DNA of 64,000 bases from positions 1,922,001-1,986,000 of the forward strand of contig NZ_CP007542.1 of assembly GCF_000478825.2 (NCBI RefSeq), read 5' to 3'. The stretch is from Synechocystis sp. PCC 6714 (GTDB taxonomy: Bacteria; Cyanobacteriota; Cyanobacteriia; Cyanobacteriales; Microcystaceae). Of the stretch, positions 1 to 9,185 are shown piece by piece. Every line of letters starts with the position of its first letter. The stretch's first letter is position 1. The position numbers and the translations under genes were made by a program. The notes below the pieces were generated by a model that was given only the letters and a program-made list of their open reading frames with translations, ran no database searches and was not told the origin of the DNA.

Positions 1-666
1 GATGTGCTGATTGGTTATGGACTTTACTTAGATTTGATTGACCCCCTCAGGCGACCTGGACAAATTTGCGAAACCTTTCCCCTCACCCAGGAACGGCAAC
101 GCTGTCAGCGGGCCATTGAGTTGGCCCAATGGGGGTTAACCGTAGCGGTGTTATCCTCCGGGGATTGCGGCATTTACGGCATGGCGGGGCTGGTGCTGGA
201 AGAATTGGAAAAATTAAATTGGAATGGGCAAACCCCCGCAGTAGAAGTTTTTCCCGGCATTAGTGCCTTTCAAGCAGCGGCGGCCCGGGTGGGGGCTCCC
301 CTGATGCACGACTTTTGCGCCATTAGCCTCAGCGATTTACTTACCCCCAAAGAAAAAATTCTGCAACGGTTAACGGCGGCGGCCCAGGCGGATTTTGTCA
401 CCGCTTTGTACAACCCCAAATCCCAAAAGCGCACTGTGTTGATTGAGCAAGCCCAGGCTATTTTCCTACAATGGCGATCGCCAACAACTCCGGTGGCCCT
501 AGTGCGTTCTGTTTATCGCCAAGACGAAAGTATTATGCGTACCACGTTAGCTGAGATGCTGAACTTTCCCATTGATATGCTGACAGTGGTGCTCATCGGC
601 AACAGCAACACCTACAACTATCAAGATTATTTCATTACCCCCAGGGGCTATTACGCCAATGCTTAG
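1..666 (+). CDS. cobJ: Precorrin-3B C17-methyltransferase, C-terminal part (5' end outside the window)
   Basis: SAM-dependent methyltransferase of the cobalamin corrin ring: it methylates C17 of precorrin-3B and drives ring contraction. The frame is open at base 1 and the first visible residues (DVLIGYGLYLDLI) match the region shortly after the N-terminus of the CobJ/CbiH domain, so the listed start is only the window edge. Visible family features are SSGDCGIYGMAGL (substrate/SAM loop), FPGISAFQAAAARVGAPL and TALYNPKSQKR, followed by VALVRSVYRQDE. About 221 codons are present and the stop TAG is at 664-666. In many cyanobacteria this domain is fused to CbiG; the upstream part cannot be seen here, so fusion is possible but untested. 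The next gene, deoC, follows on the same strand 87 bases later. Confidence 0.9.
   Translation, partial: DVLIGYGLYLDLIDPLRRPGQICETFPLTQERQRCQRAIELAQWGLTVAVLSSGDCGIYGMAGLVLEELEKLNWNGQTPAVEVFPGISAFQAAAARVGAPLMHDFCAISLSDLLTPKEKILQRLTAAAQADFVTALYNPKSQKRTVLIEQAQAIFLQWRSPTTPVALVRSVYRQDESIMRTTLAEMLNFPIDMLTVVLIGNSNTYNYQDYFITPRGYYANA
474..481. repeat. HIP1 octamer (representative copy)
   Basis: GCGATCGC, the highly iterated palindrome 1 of cyanobacteria, here usually extended to GGCGATCGCC. This is one of dozens of copies in the window (another is at 829-836). Most lie inside coding sequence, where they are read as Ala-Ile-Ala, Arg-Ser-Pro or similar triplets. I saw none in the rRNA operon (45.3-50.7 kb). 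The density is typical of Synechocystis and helps place the organism. Confidence 0.9.
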
Positions 667-753
667 AACCCTCAGTTGATATTGGGACCGACGGAGCAGA
701 TCCCCAGTAATAAAATTATCGATAGCCCATGCAGCCCAGATTTTCAGGAAACT

Positions 754-1431
754 ATGCAAAAATCCCGCCAATTAGACCTCGCTTCCTACATTGACCATGC
801 CGCCCTAGACCCTGCCACCACCAACGAGGCGATCGCCGCCTGCTGTGCCCAGGCCCTACACCATAAATTTGCCGCAGTGTGCCTCTACCCCAGTGCTCTC
901 CCCCAAGCGGTTGAATTATTGAGGGGAAAAAAGGTGGAAATCTGTGCAGTGATTGGTTTTCCTTCTGGTGCGAGCACCAGCAGTAGTAAGCTTTACGAAG
1001 CCCAAGAAGCAGCAGAACTAGGAGCCACTGAATTAGATGTGGTAATTAATCTAGGCTTGCTCAAATCCGGTAACACTGAAGCTGTTTATAATGACATCGC
1101 CCCCATTGTGGAATCCACGGGGCTAACGGTCAAAGCCATCCTAGAAATGGGCCGACTAACAGAACCAGAAAAAAGATTAGCAGCGGAGATTTGCTTGGAT
1201 GCAGGGGTACAATATCTTAAAACCAGTACAGGCTTGGGCAAAGGGGCCACCGTTGCCGACGTACGACTGTTGCATCAAATTAGCCAAGGGCGGGTGGGCA
1301 TTAAAGCTTCTGGGGGCATCCGCACCGTTGAGCAGGCTATAGAACTAATTGAAGCAGGGGCTAACCGTTTGGGCACTTCCCGGGGGGTGGATTTAATTCA
1401 GCAACAACGGCAATTGTGGGAGCAAAGTTAA
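754..1431 (+). CDS. deoC: Deoxyribose-phosphate aldolase
   Basis: Cytosolic class I aldolase that cleaves 2-deoxyribose-5-phosphate to acetaldehyde and glyceraldehyde-3-phosphate in deoxynucleoside catabolism. From the ATG at 754 the protein has 225 residues, usual for the family. Key residues are visible: Asp95 in ELDVVIN, the Schiff-base Lys156 in [11 protein letters not shown], and Lys184 in IKASGGIR. The frame stays open upstream to a TTG at 676, but that would add 26 residues with no homology. The ATG at 754 has an AGGAA stretch just ahead and starts right at the conserved region, so I chose it. It lies between cobJ and the convergent trpD; no functional link to either is evident. Confidence 0.94.
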   Translation: MQKSRQLDLASYIDHAALDPATTNEAIAACCAQALHHKFAAVCLYPSALPQAVELLRGKKVEICAVIGFPSGASTSSSKLYEAQEAAELGATELDVVINLGLLKSGNTEAVYNDIAPIVESTGLTVKAILEMGRLTEPEKRLAAEICLDAGVQYLKTSTGLGKGATVADVRLLHQISQGRVGIKASGGIRTVEQAIELIEAGANRLGTSRGVDLIQQQRQLWEQS

Positions 1432-1482
1432 GCCCATCAAACTCTATTTATAGTCAATCAAAGTAAGATTAAGACGACTAAA

Positions 1483-1497
1483 GTCTTTGCCAAAGAC
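1483..1497. terminator. Weak hairpin between convergent deoC and trpD
   Basis: A perfect 6-bp stem with a 3-base loop (GTCTTT-GCC-AAAGAC), followed on the plus strand by CGCTTTTAG. It could end deoC transcription, but the stem is short and the T-run is poor. Confidence 0.3.
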
Positions 1498-1534
1498 GCT
1501 TTTAGCCCTGGTCAGTGTCTTACTTTCAATTAAA

Positions 1535-2587
1535 TCAACTATAACTTTGCAAAAACGTCACCAATTGTTGCAATTTATCCCAGCCTGCTCCTTGACTCAA
1601 AATATCCTTTGCAAGGCTAATACCCTGGCCATGGTCTCCCCAGGGGACGGCATTGCCCACCTGAAAAGCTAAAGACGCATTCAAGGCCACCGCATCAATC
1701 TGAGCTTGGGTTCCCTTTCCCTGCAAAACTTGGCTGAGAATGGCCACATTTTCCGTCACATCCCCTCCCTTTAAGGCTGTCAAAGGGGCCAGGGTTAAGT
1801 CATAATCCTGGGGGTCTAATGCTTGGGTGATTACATCTCCTTCGTTGAAACTGGCCATGTCTGTGGGGGCCCCCAATCCTGCTTCGTCCAATTTTTCCCG
1901 GCCATGAAGTACAAAAGCCTTAGTGCAGCCCAAATTCTTCAAGGCGATCGCCATGACAGTAAGAAAATCCGGTGAATAAACACCAATCACCTGGCCCGTA
2001 GGACGGAGGGGATTAACCAGGGGACCCAAAAGATTAAAAACCGTGCGGACTTTAAGGGTTTTGCGAATTGGGGCCACGCTTTTTAAGGCTGGATGCCAAC
2101 CTGGGGCAAATAGGAAAGTAATGCCCACTTCTGCCACTGCCGCCGCCACTTGATCCGACTCGGCCTGGAGATTGACCCCCAAGGCTTCTAAAACATCGGC
2201 CGAACCAACTTTACTAGATGCTGAACGGTTGCCATGTTTAGCGACCTTGACTCCCCCTGCGGCCACCACAAAAGCCACCGCTGTGGAAATATTAAAAGTG
2301 GAAGAACCATCTCCCCCAGTGCCACAGGTATCTACCAAAGTTCCCAAGGGCGGATAGGCTTGGATTTCTTGGGATTGTTCCTGAAGCACCTGGGCCATGC
2401 CTGTCAGTTCTTCGGGATCTAATCCCTTGGCTTGAATTGCCGCCAGTATGGCTCCGGAAAGAGCCGGTGGAATGTCCTCATCGAGCCAACCCTGCATCAA
2501 CTGCACCGCCTGCTGACGGGTGAGGGATTGTCGATCCAACAACTGTTGGAGAAAAAGGGGCCAATGGGGGAGAGCCGCGGTATTCAC
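1535..2587 (-). CDS. trpD: Anthranilate phosphoribosyltransferase
   Basis: Second step of the tryptophan branch: transfers phosphoribose from PRPP to anthranilate. The 350-residue length is normal. Hallmarks are the PRPP-binding [18 protein letters not shown] loop, [16 protein letters not shown], and the anthranilate-site segment [19 protein letters not shown]. The start is a GTG at 2587, because the next in-frame ATG is 30 residues in and would delete conserved helix residues. The upstream leader is A/T-rich without a clear Shine-Dalgarno. The gene stands alone, with no other trp gene nearby, as is common in cyanobacteria, and it converges on deoC. Confidence 0.95.
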   Translation of the reverse strand: MNTAALPHWPLFLQQLLDRQSLTRQQAVQLMQGWLDEDIPPALSGAILAAIQAKGLDPEELTGMAQVLQEQSQEIQAYPPLGTLVDTCGTGGDGSSTFNISTAVAFVVAAGGVKVAKHGNRSASSKVGSADVLEALGVNLQAESDQVAAAVAEVGITFLFAPGWHPALKSVAPIRKTLKVRTVFNLLGPLVNPLRPTGQVIGVYSPDFLTVMAIALKNLGCTKAFVLHGREKLDEAGLGAPTDMASFNEGDVITQALDPQDYDLTLAPLTALKGGDVTENVAILSQVLQGKGTQAQIDAVALNASLAFQVGNAVPWGDHGQGISLAKDILSQGAGWDKLQQLVTFLQSYS

Positions 2588-2725
2588 AAAAATAAAAAAA
2601 ATACGAGAAAACCAATTTCAACCCATTTTACCTTGATGTTGAAAGAAGACCCCAACTCCGCCCCGTAGCATCGGATAACAAAGTATGTCGCCGTACAAGT
2701 AAGATCTTTAGAAGTTTTAGAGGCA

Positions 2726-2799
2726 TCGGGATGACAGGATTCGAACCTGCGGCCCCTTCGTCCCGAACGAAGTGCGCTACCAAGCTGCGCCACATCCCG
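2726..2799 (-). tRNA. tRNA-Pro (anticodon CGG)
   Basis: A complete cloverleaf on the minus strand, 74 nt including the discriminator A. Acceptor stem is CGGGATG/CATCCCG, the anticodon arm CTTCG-TTCGGGA-CGAAG gives anticodon CGG (codon CCG), and the T-loop is TTCGAAT. CCA is not encoded. It sits between trpD and the ycf66 homologue, all on the minus strand. Confidence 0.96.
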
Positions 2800-2851
2800 C
2801 AATGAAGCTTCACAATCCTAGCATAGGACATATCCTTTCAGAGTTACCGCT

Positions 2852-4285
2852 TTAACCATCAGCCCAATTTTGCTTTTCTTGGGTCGGCTCTTCCTCTTCA
2901 TTCTGGGTTTCTTCTTCCTCTACGTTGTCTGTATTGACCGTAGTTTCGTCGCCATCAGTCGTTTGCTCTGGAACCTCTTCTAGCTCACTGGCGATCGCCT
3001 CACCAATTTCTCTAACTTCTTCTGGTTCTGTTTCGATTTCATCAAGCCCGTTGAGGTCTATGTCTTGCTCAATGTTGATTTCGGGGTGGGGGAGTTCTTC
3101 CACCGCCGTTGCCTCAGCAATCGGAGCAATAACCTCATCTACTACTATTTCCTCCTGGGTTATTTGATCCTCCTCGGTTAAAGCAGCTGCCAGCGTTTCC
3201 TCTGTATTTGTATTTTCTGAATCGGGTAACTCAATTAAGCTAATTTGCTGTTTAATTTGCTTAATTTGCACCGTTTCCACCACAGCAATTACCTTGGTCT
3301 CATCATTTTCTTGGTTATCATCGGTGACTTCATCGGAATTTTCCACAACAGGACTAAAGTTTTCTGTCGATGGTGGATCCTCGCCCCAATCTTCGCCATC
3401 ATCCCAGTCATTGTTTTGATTGGTGGAACTCTCTGGCTCAATACTTACTCTCTGCTCCACCGTTTCCGGCTGGGATTGTTTGGGCTGTGCCGGCGGAACT
3501 GCTGCCTTTTTGCGGCCAAATAAACGTTGGAATAGTTTGGATTTGGGTTTTTTGAGCAGAGCCTCTTCTGATTGCGATTGATCAGGGGCAGGTTCAACCG
3601 TTGGGGTTTCCGGCTGATCGGGGGCTAGTGGAGCCATTTCTGTGATTTTTGTCACTGTTGCTTCGGCTTTTTCCACCAGCTCTTCAGCGACGGTTTCAGC
3701 GGCATCATTCAGCTCTTCCACCAATGTTTCCGCCGTTTCGATCACACTTTCTACTTCCGCCGACAGGTCGGCATGGGCCTGTTCCTGGTCAATGGCTTCA
3801 GGAACCCTTTCCGCCACTGGGGCAGAATCTGCAACCAACTCCGGTTTTTGAACAGTTTCCGGCAAGTCCTGCTTAACTGCCTCTACCACAGGTTCAACTT
3901 CAGGGTTGTCTTTATCTTTTGTTGGAGTCTTTTGATCGTCAACGGTGACGGGAGTTTTAACCTTGGGTTTACGTTGCAAACCGCCAGCTAGCCAATCCAA
4001 CAGGGAAAAACTAGGAATTTCGACAATGGCATGCTTGGCGATCGCCGCCCGGAGTCGTAGGGTTTGCCAGGCAAAGGCCAGCACCAATACTACCGCGGCC
4101 GCTTGTCCGAGAAGGATAGCTCCAGTAAAACGCTGGGCACAGTTCCAGAGCACTAGGCCGTAGAAAAAGCCCACGCCACTCCAAAGAAAATCGTCCTTGC
4201 GATGCAGTTTGGGAGCAAAAAATGCCGAAAAGAAAAAAGCTAGACTGGCTAAGACCACTGCACCGGATAGCATCAACGCCAACAT
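2852..4285 (-). CDS. ycf66: Ycf66 family protein with long acidic C-terminal extension
   Basis: Residues 1 to about 85 form two or three membrane segments with the Ycf66 pattern (LSGAVVLASLAFFFSAFF; GVGFFYGLVLWNCAQRF; GQAAAVVLVLAFAWQTLRLR). Ycf66 is conserved in cyanobacteria and some plastids; its function is unknown, with a presumed thylakoid location. After a short basic stretch the remaining roughly 370 residues are low-complexity and very rich in Glu, Asp, Thr, Val and Pro, broken by one basic patch (KSKLFQRLFGRKKAA, about residues 247-261). The ATG at 4285 has GGAG nine bases upstream. The tail is much longer than the plastid proteins and probably disordered. Function is not inferable. 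Confidence 0.82.
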   Translation of the reverse strand: MLALMLSGAVVLASLAFFFSAFFAPKLHRKDDFLWSGVGFFYGLVLWNCAQRFTGAILLGQAAAVVLVLAFAWQTLRLRAAIAKHAIVEIPSFSLLDWLAGGLQRKPKVKTPVTVDDQKTPTKDKDNPEVEPVVEAVKQDLPETVQKPELVADSAPVAERVPEAIDQEQAHADLSAEVESVIETAETLVEELNDAAETVAEELVEKAEATVTKITEMAPLAPDQPETPTVEPAPDQSQSEEALLKKPKSKLFQRLFGRKKAAVPPAQPKQSQPETVEQRVSIEPESSTNQNNDWDDGEDWGEDPPSTENFSPVVENSDEVTDDNQENDETKVIAVVETVQIKQIKQQISLIELPDSENTNTEETLAAALTEEDQITQEEIVVDEVIAPIAEATAVEELPHPEINIEQDIDLNGLDEIETEPEEVREIGEAIASELEEVPEQTTDGDETTVNTDNVEEEETQNEEEEPTQEKQNWADG

Positions 4286-4486
4286 CGGAAGTTACTCCAT
4301 CGAGAAGTTCACCTTTCCATTCTGCGTTATCTTGACCGTCCTGTTAAATTATCGTCTCCTTCATAACCCAGTGGTTTTACCCCCCCAATGGTAAGGAGCG
4401 GGGACCATAATCGGAGATTCCGCCCCTCTTTTGATTTGTCCATGGGAAGCTGTCTGGGATGCCAACAAAAACTACAGCCAGGGGCC

Positions 4487-4723
4487 CTAGAATTTATTCA
4501 AGTTGATGCCCGCTTCCTTGGCCATGGCGTTGATGCCTTTGGATTCCAAAGTTTTAATGGCAGTGGTGGAAAGACGCAGACGTACAAACCGATTTCCTTC
4601 GGGCCACCAAACCCGTTTCCATTGCAAATTCGCCTGTTGTAATTTCTTGGTGCGACGGTGGGAGTGGGATACGGCAAAACCGTTATTAGCTTTTTTCCCA
4701 GTTAGTTGACAGCGACGGGCCAT
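4487..4723 (-). CDS. rpmB: 50S ribosomal protein L28
   Basis: Large-subunit ribosomal protein, 78 residues, matching bL28 along its whole length: it opens [20 protein letters not shown], continues with [12 protein letters not shown] and has the [15 protein letters not shown] core. The start ATG is preceded by AGGAGACCTGCC, a strong Shine-Dalgarno. It stands alone between ycf66 and an unknown gene, both on the same strand. Confidence 0.97.
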
Positions 4724-4812
4724 GGCAGGTCTCCTTATGATCAGATAAAGTCCGATCTAACACTATATCAGAGGATTATGGGCGGGCGATCGCCTGGGTT
4801 AGGCTAAATGGC

Positions 4813-5400
4813 TTAGAATTTTATGCCACTGGGTTTGTCCAGGGTGGCCACAATGCGGTGGCAACCGGAATTGGGCTTAGCCCATTGATATTGATATTCC
4901 ACAGGATTACCCCAACAAATACCGAGAAAAAGCTCCTGTTGGGTGGAGTCTAACTCAGCCCATTCCCCCTGTTTCCAAAGTTCCACCAAAGATTCCCGCC
5001 CCAGGGGTCGGTGCCGATGGGCCATGAGCCAATAACCTAACTGCTGGGTGTGCCGTTGCCAAAATGCAAATATTTCCTGCTTAACAGCCATTAACTTTTC
5101 CTTGTCCCCTTCCACTGCAATTAATTGGTTATGCAGCTCGGGAAACCAGATGGATTCCCCCCGGAAATGGCATTGGCGCCACACCAGCCCTGAAACATTA
5201 TATTGCCGCTGATATGCGTGGATTTGCTCACGAAAATCTTGGTAGGCAAACACCTTCCCCACTTGGTCGAGGTTAATGGCCTTAGCCATGATCGGATTAT
5301 CCAGGCGATCGCCAGGGGAGAGGAGCACCCGTTTACCTTGACAAGTGGCCCGTAGCTCCTGGTCCAAAATCTCTAGCAATTGCTGGGTGGTGTAGGTCAT
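4813..5400 (-). CDS. Conserved protein of unknown function, divergent from ho1
   Basis: 195 residues, soluble, no signal peptide or membrane segment. It is rich in Trp, His and Gln. Recognisable patches include an N-terminal helix (TTQQLLEILDQELRATCQGKR), a middle segment FPELHNQLIAVEGDKEKL and a C-terminal FLGICWGNPVEYQYQWAKP. Codon use and an internal HIP1 site look native. I do not recognise the family with certainty. The start ATG at 5400 is 133 bp from the ho1 start in the opposite direction, so the two genes may share a control region; that is the only hint of a tetrapyrrole link. Confidence 0.7.
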   Translation of the reverse strand: MTYTTQQLLEILDQELRATCQGKRVLLSPGDRLDNPIMAKAINLDQVGKVFAYQDFREQIHAYQRQYNVSGLVWRQCHFRGESIWFPELHNQLIAVEGDKEKLMAVKQEIFAFWQRHTQQLGYWLMAHRHRPLGRESLVELWKQGEWAELDSTQQELFLGICWGNPVEYQYQWAKPNSGCHRIVATLDKPSGIKF

Positions 5401-5533
5401 GGGGGCAACGGGCGTTAAAAAAACTTAATGGTACGACTCAACGAATCCGTTTAGGCTAATAAACTAGGCATATTTTTATCTTCCTTAAACAGCCAGTTTT
5501 TCATTCAATCCAAGATATACAGGTATTTTTAGC

Positions 5534-6256
5534 ATGAGCGTCAACTTAGCTTCCCAGTTGCGTGAAGGGACCAAAAAGTCCCACTCCATGGCGGAGAACG
5601 TCGGCTTTGTCAAATGTTTTCTCAAGGGTGTTGTCGAGAAAAATTCCTACCGTAAGCTGGTTGGCAACCTCTACTTTGTTTACAGTGCCATGGAAGAGGA
5701 AATGGCTAAGCTCAAAGATCATCCTATCCTCTCCCACATTTACTTTCCCGAATTAAACCGTAAACAAAGTTTAGAGCAGGATTTGCAATTCTATTACGGC
5801 TCCAACTGGCGTCAAGAAGTGAAAATTTCCACCGCCGGCCAGGCCTATGTGGACCGAGTGCGGGAAGTGGCCGCCACTGCCCCTGAATTGTTGGTGGCCC
5901 ATTCCTATACCCGTTACCTAGGGGATTTGTCCGGTGGTCAAATTCTCAAGAAAATTGCTCAGAATGCCATGAATCTCCACGATGGCGGCACCGCGTTTTA
6001 TGAGTTTGCCGACATTACTGACGAAAAGGCTTTCAAAAATACCTATCGTCAGGCCATGAATGACCTGCCCATTGACCAAGCTACAGCAGAGCGAATTGTG
6101 GAAGAAGCCAATGCCGCCTTTGCCATGAACATGAAAATGTTCAACGAACTCGAAGGCAATCTAATCAAGGCGATCGGCATTATGGTCTTTAACAGTCTCA
6201 CCCGTCGCCGCAGTCAGGGCAGTACCGAAGTTGGTTTAGCTACCTCCGAAAGCTAG
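5534..6256 (+). CDS. ho1: Heme oxygenase 1
   Basis: Ferredoxin-dependent enzyme that opens heme to biliverdin IX-alpha, CO and iron, the first step toward phycocyanobilin. 240 residues, as in Synechocystis HO-1. The proximal heme ligand His17 is in KKSHSMAEN. The heme oxygenase signature on the distal helix reads YTRYLGDLSGGQILKKIAQ, and NLYFVYSAMEEEM is also typical. The C-terminus has no membrane anchor. Start ATG at 5534 is preceded by AGG about ten bases upstream. It is followed by hemF on the same strand after 216 bases, with a terminator-like fold in between, so heme synthesis and heme breakdown genes are adjacent. Confidence 0.97.
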   Translation: MSVNLASQLREGTKKSHSMAENVGFVKCFLKGVVEKNSYRKLVGNLYFVYSAMEEEMAKLKDHPILSHIYFPELNRKQSLEQDLQFYYGSNWRQEVKISTAGQAYVDRVREVAATAPELLVAHSYTRYLGDLSGGQILKKIAQNAMNLHDGGTAFYEFADITDEKAFKNTYRQAMNDLPIDQATAERIVEEANAAFAMNMKMFNELEGNLIKAIGIMVFNSLTRRRSQGSTEVGLATSES

Positions 6257-6284
6257 ATTTGCCTAGCGACACAACTTATCCAGG

Positions 6285-6335
6285 GAAAACTGGTGATTTT
6301 AGGGAACCGAATCGACCTAGAGTTGCCAGTTTTTC
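6285..6335 (+). terminator. Terminator-like inverted repeat after ho1
   Basis: AAAACTGG at 6286-6293 pairs with CCAGTTTT at 6326-6333, followed by T and C residues. The loop is large (about 32 bases), so the call is tentative. Confidence 0.4.
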
Positions 6336-6372
6336 TCCGTCTGTTTAGAACTCATTTGAGTGGCTCCCCTAG

Positions 6373-6390
6373 CCCTCCAATTATGGAGGG
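6373..6390. repeat. Short perfect hairpin upstream of hemF
   Basis: CCCTCCA-ATTA-TGGAGGG, a 7-bp stem with a 4-base loop, about 85 bases before the hemF start. It is not followed by a T-run. It may be an RNA leader hairpin or a degenerate small repeat. Confidence 0.4.
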
Positions 6391-6472
6391 GATATCGAAC
6401 CAAAACTCTCCTAGATTGGCGAATTCTGGGGTAACTTCAGATTTTTCATTCATTTTTTAAACAATCTCCACC

Positions 6473-7495
6473 ATGACCGTCTCTCCCACAACCCAGCCCC
6501 AAACTAATCATTCTTTGCCCCCGGCGGACGCTAAACAGCGGGTCAGCCAATTCATGCAAACCCTTCAAGATGAAATTTGTCAGGGGTTAGAAGCCCTAGA
6601 TGGCAAGGGCAAATTCCAGGAAGACAGTTGGCAGAGGGAAGAAGGAGGGGGCGGCCGATCCCGGGTGTTGGCCGATGGAGATTTTCTGGAACAGGGGGGA
6701 GTTAATTTCTCGGAGGTTTGGGGCAAATCCCTACCCCCTTCAATCCTGAAGCAACGCCCCGAAGCGGAAGGCCATGAATTCTACGCCACCGGCACTTCCA
6801 TGGTGTTGCACCCGAAAAATCCCTACATTCCCACGGTGCATCTCAATTACCGCTACTTTGAGGCGGGGCCCGTGTGGTGGTTCGGTGGGGGAGCCGATTT
6901 AACTCCCTACTATCCTTTTGCCGAAGATGCGGCCCATTTCCATCACACGTTAAAAAATGCCTGTGACCAAACCCATGGGGAATTTTACCCGGTGTTTAAA
7001 CGCTGGTGCGACGAGTATTTCTACCTCAAACATCGCCAGGAAATGCGGGGTATTGGCGGTATCTTTTTTGATTACCAAGATGGCAATACTCCCCTTTACC
7101 GAGGGCCCGATGCCAATGGCCCAGCGGCCCAATACAGTAACCAACTAGCCCCCATCGAACCCCTGGGTTGGGAGGATTTATTTAGCTTTGCCCAACGCTG
7201 TGGCCGGGCCTTTTTACCCGCTTACAGTCCCATTGTGGAAAAACGCCGCCATACCGAATACGGCGATCGCCAACGGCAGTTCCAGTTATATCGCCGGGGC
7301 CGGTATGTGGAATTTAATTTGGTCTATGACCGGGGCACCATCTTTGGCTTGCAAACCAATGGCCGCACCGAATCCATTTTGATGTCCCTACCGCCCTTAG
7401 TACGCTGGGAATATTGCTATAGTCCCGAAGCCGGTAGTCCGGAAGCGGAATTGACAGAAAAATTCTTAGTTCCCCAGGATTGGGCCAATAGTTAA
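6473..7495 (+). CDS. hemF: Oxygen-dependent coproporphyrinogen III oxidase
   Basis: Aerobic oxidative decarboxylation of coproporphyrinogen III to protoporphyrinogen IX in heme and chlorophyll synthesis; cytosolic homodimer. 340 residues. Signatures include [23 protein letters not shown], the [16 protein letters not shown] block, [22 protein letters not shown] and the C-terminal [16 protein letters not shown]. The ATG at 6473 is the first in frame and gives a normal N-terminal length. Upstream ho1 lies on the same strand. Confidence 0.97.
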   Translation: MTVSPTTQPQTNHSLPPADAKQRVSQFMQTLQDEICQGLEALDGKGKFQEDSWQREEGGGGRSRVLADGDFLEQGGVNFSEVWGKSLPPSILKQRPEAEGHEFYATGTSMVLHPKNPYIPTVHLNYRYFEAGPVWWFGGGADLTPYYPFAEDAAHFHHTLKNACDQTHGEFYPVFKRWCDEYFYLKHRQEMRGIGGIFFDYQDGNTPLYRGPDANGPAAQYSNQLAPIEPLGWEDLFSFAQRCGRAFLPAYSPIVEKRRHTEYGDRQRQFQLYRRGRYVEFNLVYDRGTIFGLQTNGRTESILMSLPPLVRWEYCYSPEAGSPEAELTEKFLVPQDWANS

Positions 7496-7596
7496 TTGAT
7501 TATTTCCCTTTGTTTCTGTCCTAGGTCGGTTATCCATACTGACCCAGGGCAAAGGGGTCATAATGGGGACTAGCCGTATTGTAAGGAAGAAGAGCC

Positions 7597-8253
7597 ATGT
7601 TGCTAGCCCTAGACCGTATCAGTGTACTTCCCGGCCAGACCTTGGTTTTGCGGGATGTAGATTGGGATGAGTTTGAGGTCTTGTTAGATGAACTGGGGGA
7701 AAACCGTGGTTCTCGCATTGCCTACTACCAAAAACAATTGGAAATTATGGCTCCCCTGCCTGAACACGAAATTGATAAAGAATTAGTCGGTGACTTAGTC
7801 AAAGCTTTGTTAGAAGAGCTGGACATTGAATTTTATCCTTTAGGTTCAACCACTTTTAAAAATAAGTTGCTTGGATTGGGCTTAGAGCCGGATAGCTGTT
7901 TTTATATTACAAACGAAGCAAAAGTTAGGGGTTTAAAACGTTGGGATGCAGCCATTGACCCCCCGCCGGATTTAGCGCTCGAAGTGGATCTAATTTCCCG
8001 TACCCATTTGGATATTTATGCCCAGTTGGGAGTGCCGGAAGTGTGGCGTTTTAAACGTAGACAATTGGAAATTCAATGCCTAGAACAAGGGGAATACCGC
8101 CAAAAGGAAGCTAGCACAATATTTCCTGACTTTGACCTCAAGCAAATTATTCCCGCCTATTTGCAAAGAATTGACAATGAAGGTCGCAACAAAACCATCA
8201 AAGCTTTCCGCGCTTGGGTAAGATCCCAAATTAATGGTAAAGATAATGGGTAA
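7597..8253 (+). CDS. Uma2 family (DUF820) putative endonuclease
   Basis: 218 residues with the restriction-endonuclease-like fold of the Uma2/DUF820 family, which is greatly expanded in cyanobacteria and has no firmly assigned cellular role. The pattern is typical: GSRIAYYQKQLEIMAPLPEHE, a Pro-Asp-Ser motif in LGLEPDSCFYI, then PPPDLALEVDL (the D...ExD core) and LDIYAQLGVPEVWRF. The ATG has AAGGAAGAAGAG just upstream. It is followed closely by lgt (27 bases), possibly co-transcribed. It could be domesticated or toxin-like; sequence alone does not tell. Confidence 0.85.
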   Translation: MLLALDRISVLPGQTLVLRDVDWDEFEVLLDELGENRGSRIAYYQKQLEIMAPLPEHEIDKELVGDLVKALLEELDIEFYPLGSTTFKNKLLGLGLEPDSCFYITNEAKVRGLKRWDAAIDPPPDLALEVDLISRTHLDIYAQLGVPEVWRFKRRQLEIQCLEQGEYRQKEASTIFPDFDLKQIIPAYLQRIDNEGRNKTIKAFRAWVRSQINGKDNG

Positions 8254-8280
8254 CAGTTTGGGATAGCGGCATAGAAGCTG

Positions 8281-9132
8281 ATGATTGAGCAAATATTTTT
8301 AGGACAATTCCAGTCCCCCGGGCCGGTGATGTTCCAGGTGGGGAGTTTTGCCCTACGTTGGTACGGATTTTTGATTGCCTCTGCGGTTATTATTGGCTTA
8401 AATCTCTGTCAGTGGCTGGGACAAAAACGGGGCATTAACCCAGATTTATTCAACGATTTAGTCATTTGGCTAGTGGTGGCGGCCATTCCTTCCGCCCGCT
8501 TATATTACGTTGCCTTTGAATGGCCCCGCTACGCCCAGCATTGGTTAAATATTTTTGCCATTTGGCAGGGGGGCATTGCCATCCATGGAGCTTTAATTGG
8601 CGGCACGATCGCCATTCTTGTTTTTAGTCGTTACCACCAGTTATCTTTCTGGAATTTGCTCGATGTTCTCGCTCCGGCAGTTATCCTCGGCCAGGCTATT
8701 GGACGGTGGGGTAACTTTTTTAACTCCGAAGCTTTTGGGGCTCCCACCAATTTACCCTGGAAGCTCTATATTCCCTTTGGTAATCGTCCGCCTAATCTAA
8801 CTAGCTATGCCTATTTTCACCCTACTTTTTTATACGAATCCCTATGGAATTTAGGCGTTTTTGCCATTTTAATTTCTTTGTTTTTCTATGGTTTGAACAA
8901 TCCTGAAAAAATCAAAACAGGAACTGTTGCTTGTGTTTATCTAATTGGTTACAGTCTTGGTCGGGTTTGGATTGAAGGTCTAAGATTAGACAGCTTGATG
9001 CTTGGCCCCTTAAGAATTGCCCAGGTGGTTAGCATTACCCTAGCTTTATTGGGGACAGTGGGAATTTTCTGGCTATACATTGTGCAGAAAAATTTACCGG
9101 ATTGGTCGGGGCGAAAATTGTCCAAAAATTGA
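8281..9132 (+). CDS. lgt: Prolipoprotein diacylglyceryl transferase
   Basis: Inner-membrane enzyme that attaches diacylglycerol from phosphatidylglycerol to the lipobox cysteine of prelipoproteins. 283 residues, about seven membrane segments. The Lgt signature GRWGNFFNSEAFG is present, as are HGALIGG and the C-terminal GRVWIEGLRLDSL. The start ATG directly follows the Uma2 gene. Its partner enzyme Lnt is encoded later in this window at 57.3-58.9 kb. Confidence 0.96.
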   Translation: MIEQIFLGQFQSPGPVMFQVGSFALRWYGFLIASAVIIGLNLCQWLGQKRGINPDLFNDLVIWLVVAAIPSARLYYVAFEWPRYAQHWLNIFAIWQGGIAIHGALIGGTIAILVFSRYHQLSFWNLLDVLAPAVILGQAIGRWGNFFNSEAFGAPTNLPWKLYIPFGNRPPNLTSYAYFHPTFLYESLWNLGVFAILISLFFYGLNNPEKIKTGTVACVYLIGYSLGRVWIEGLRLDSLMLGPLRIAQVVSITLALLGTVGIFWLYIVQKNLPDWSGRKLSKN

Positions 9133-9185
9133 ATTGCCTTACCTATCCGTCAATTAGATTAATAGAATATCTAGGGGAAACTTTT

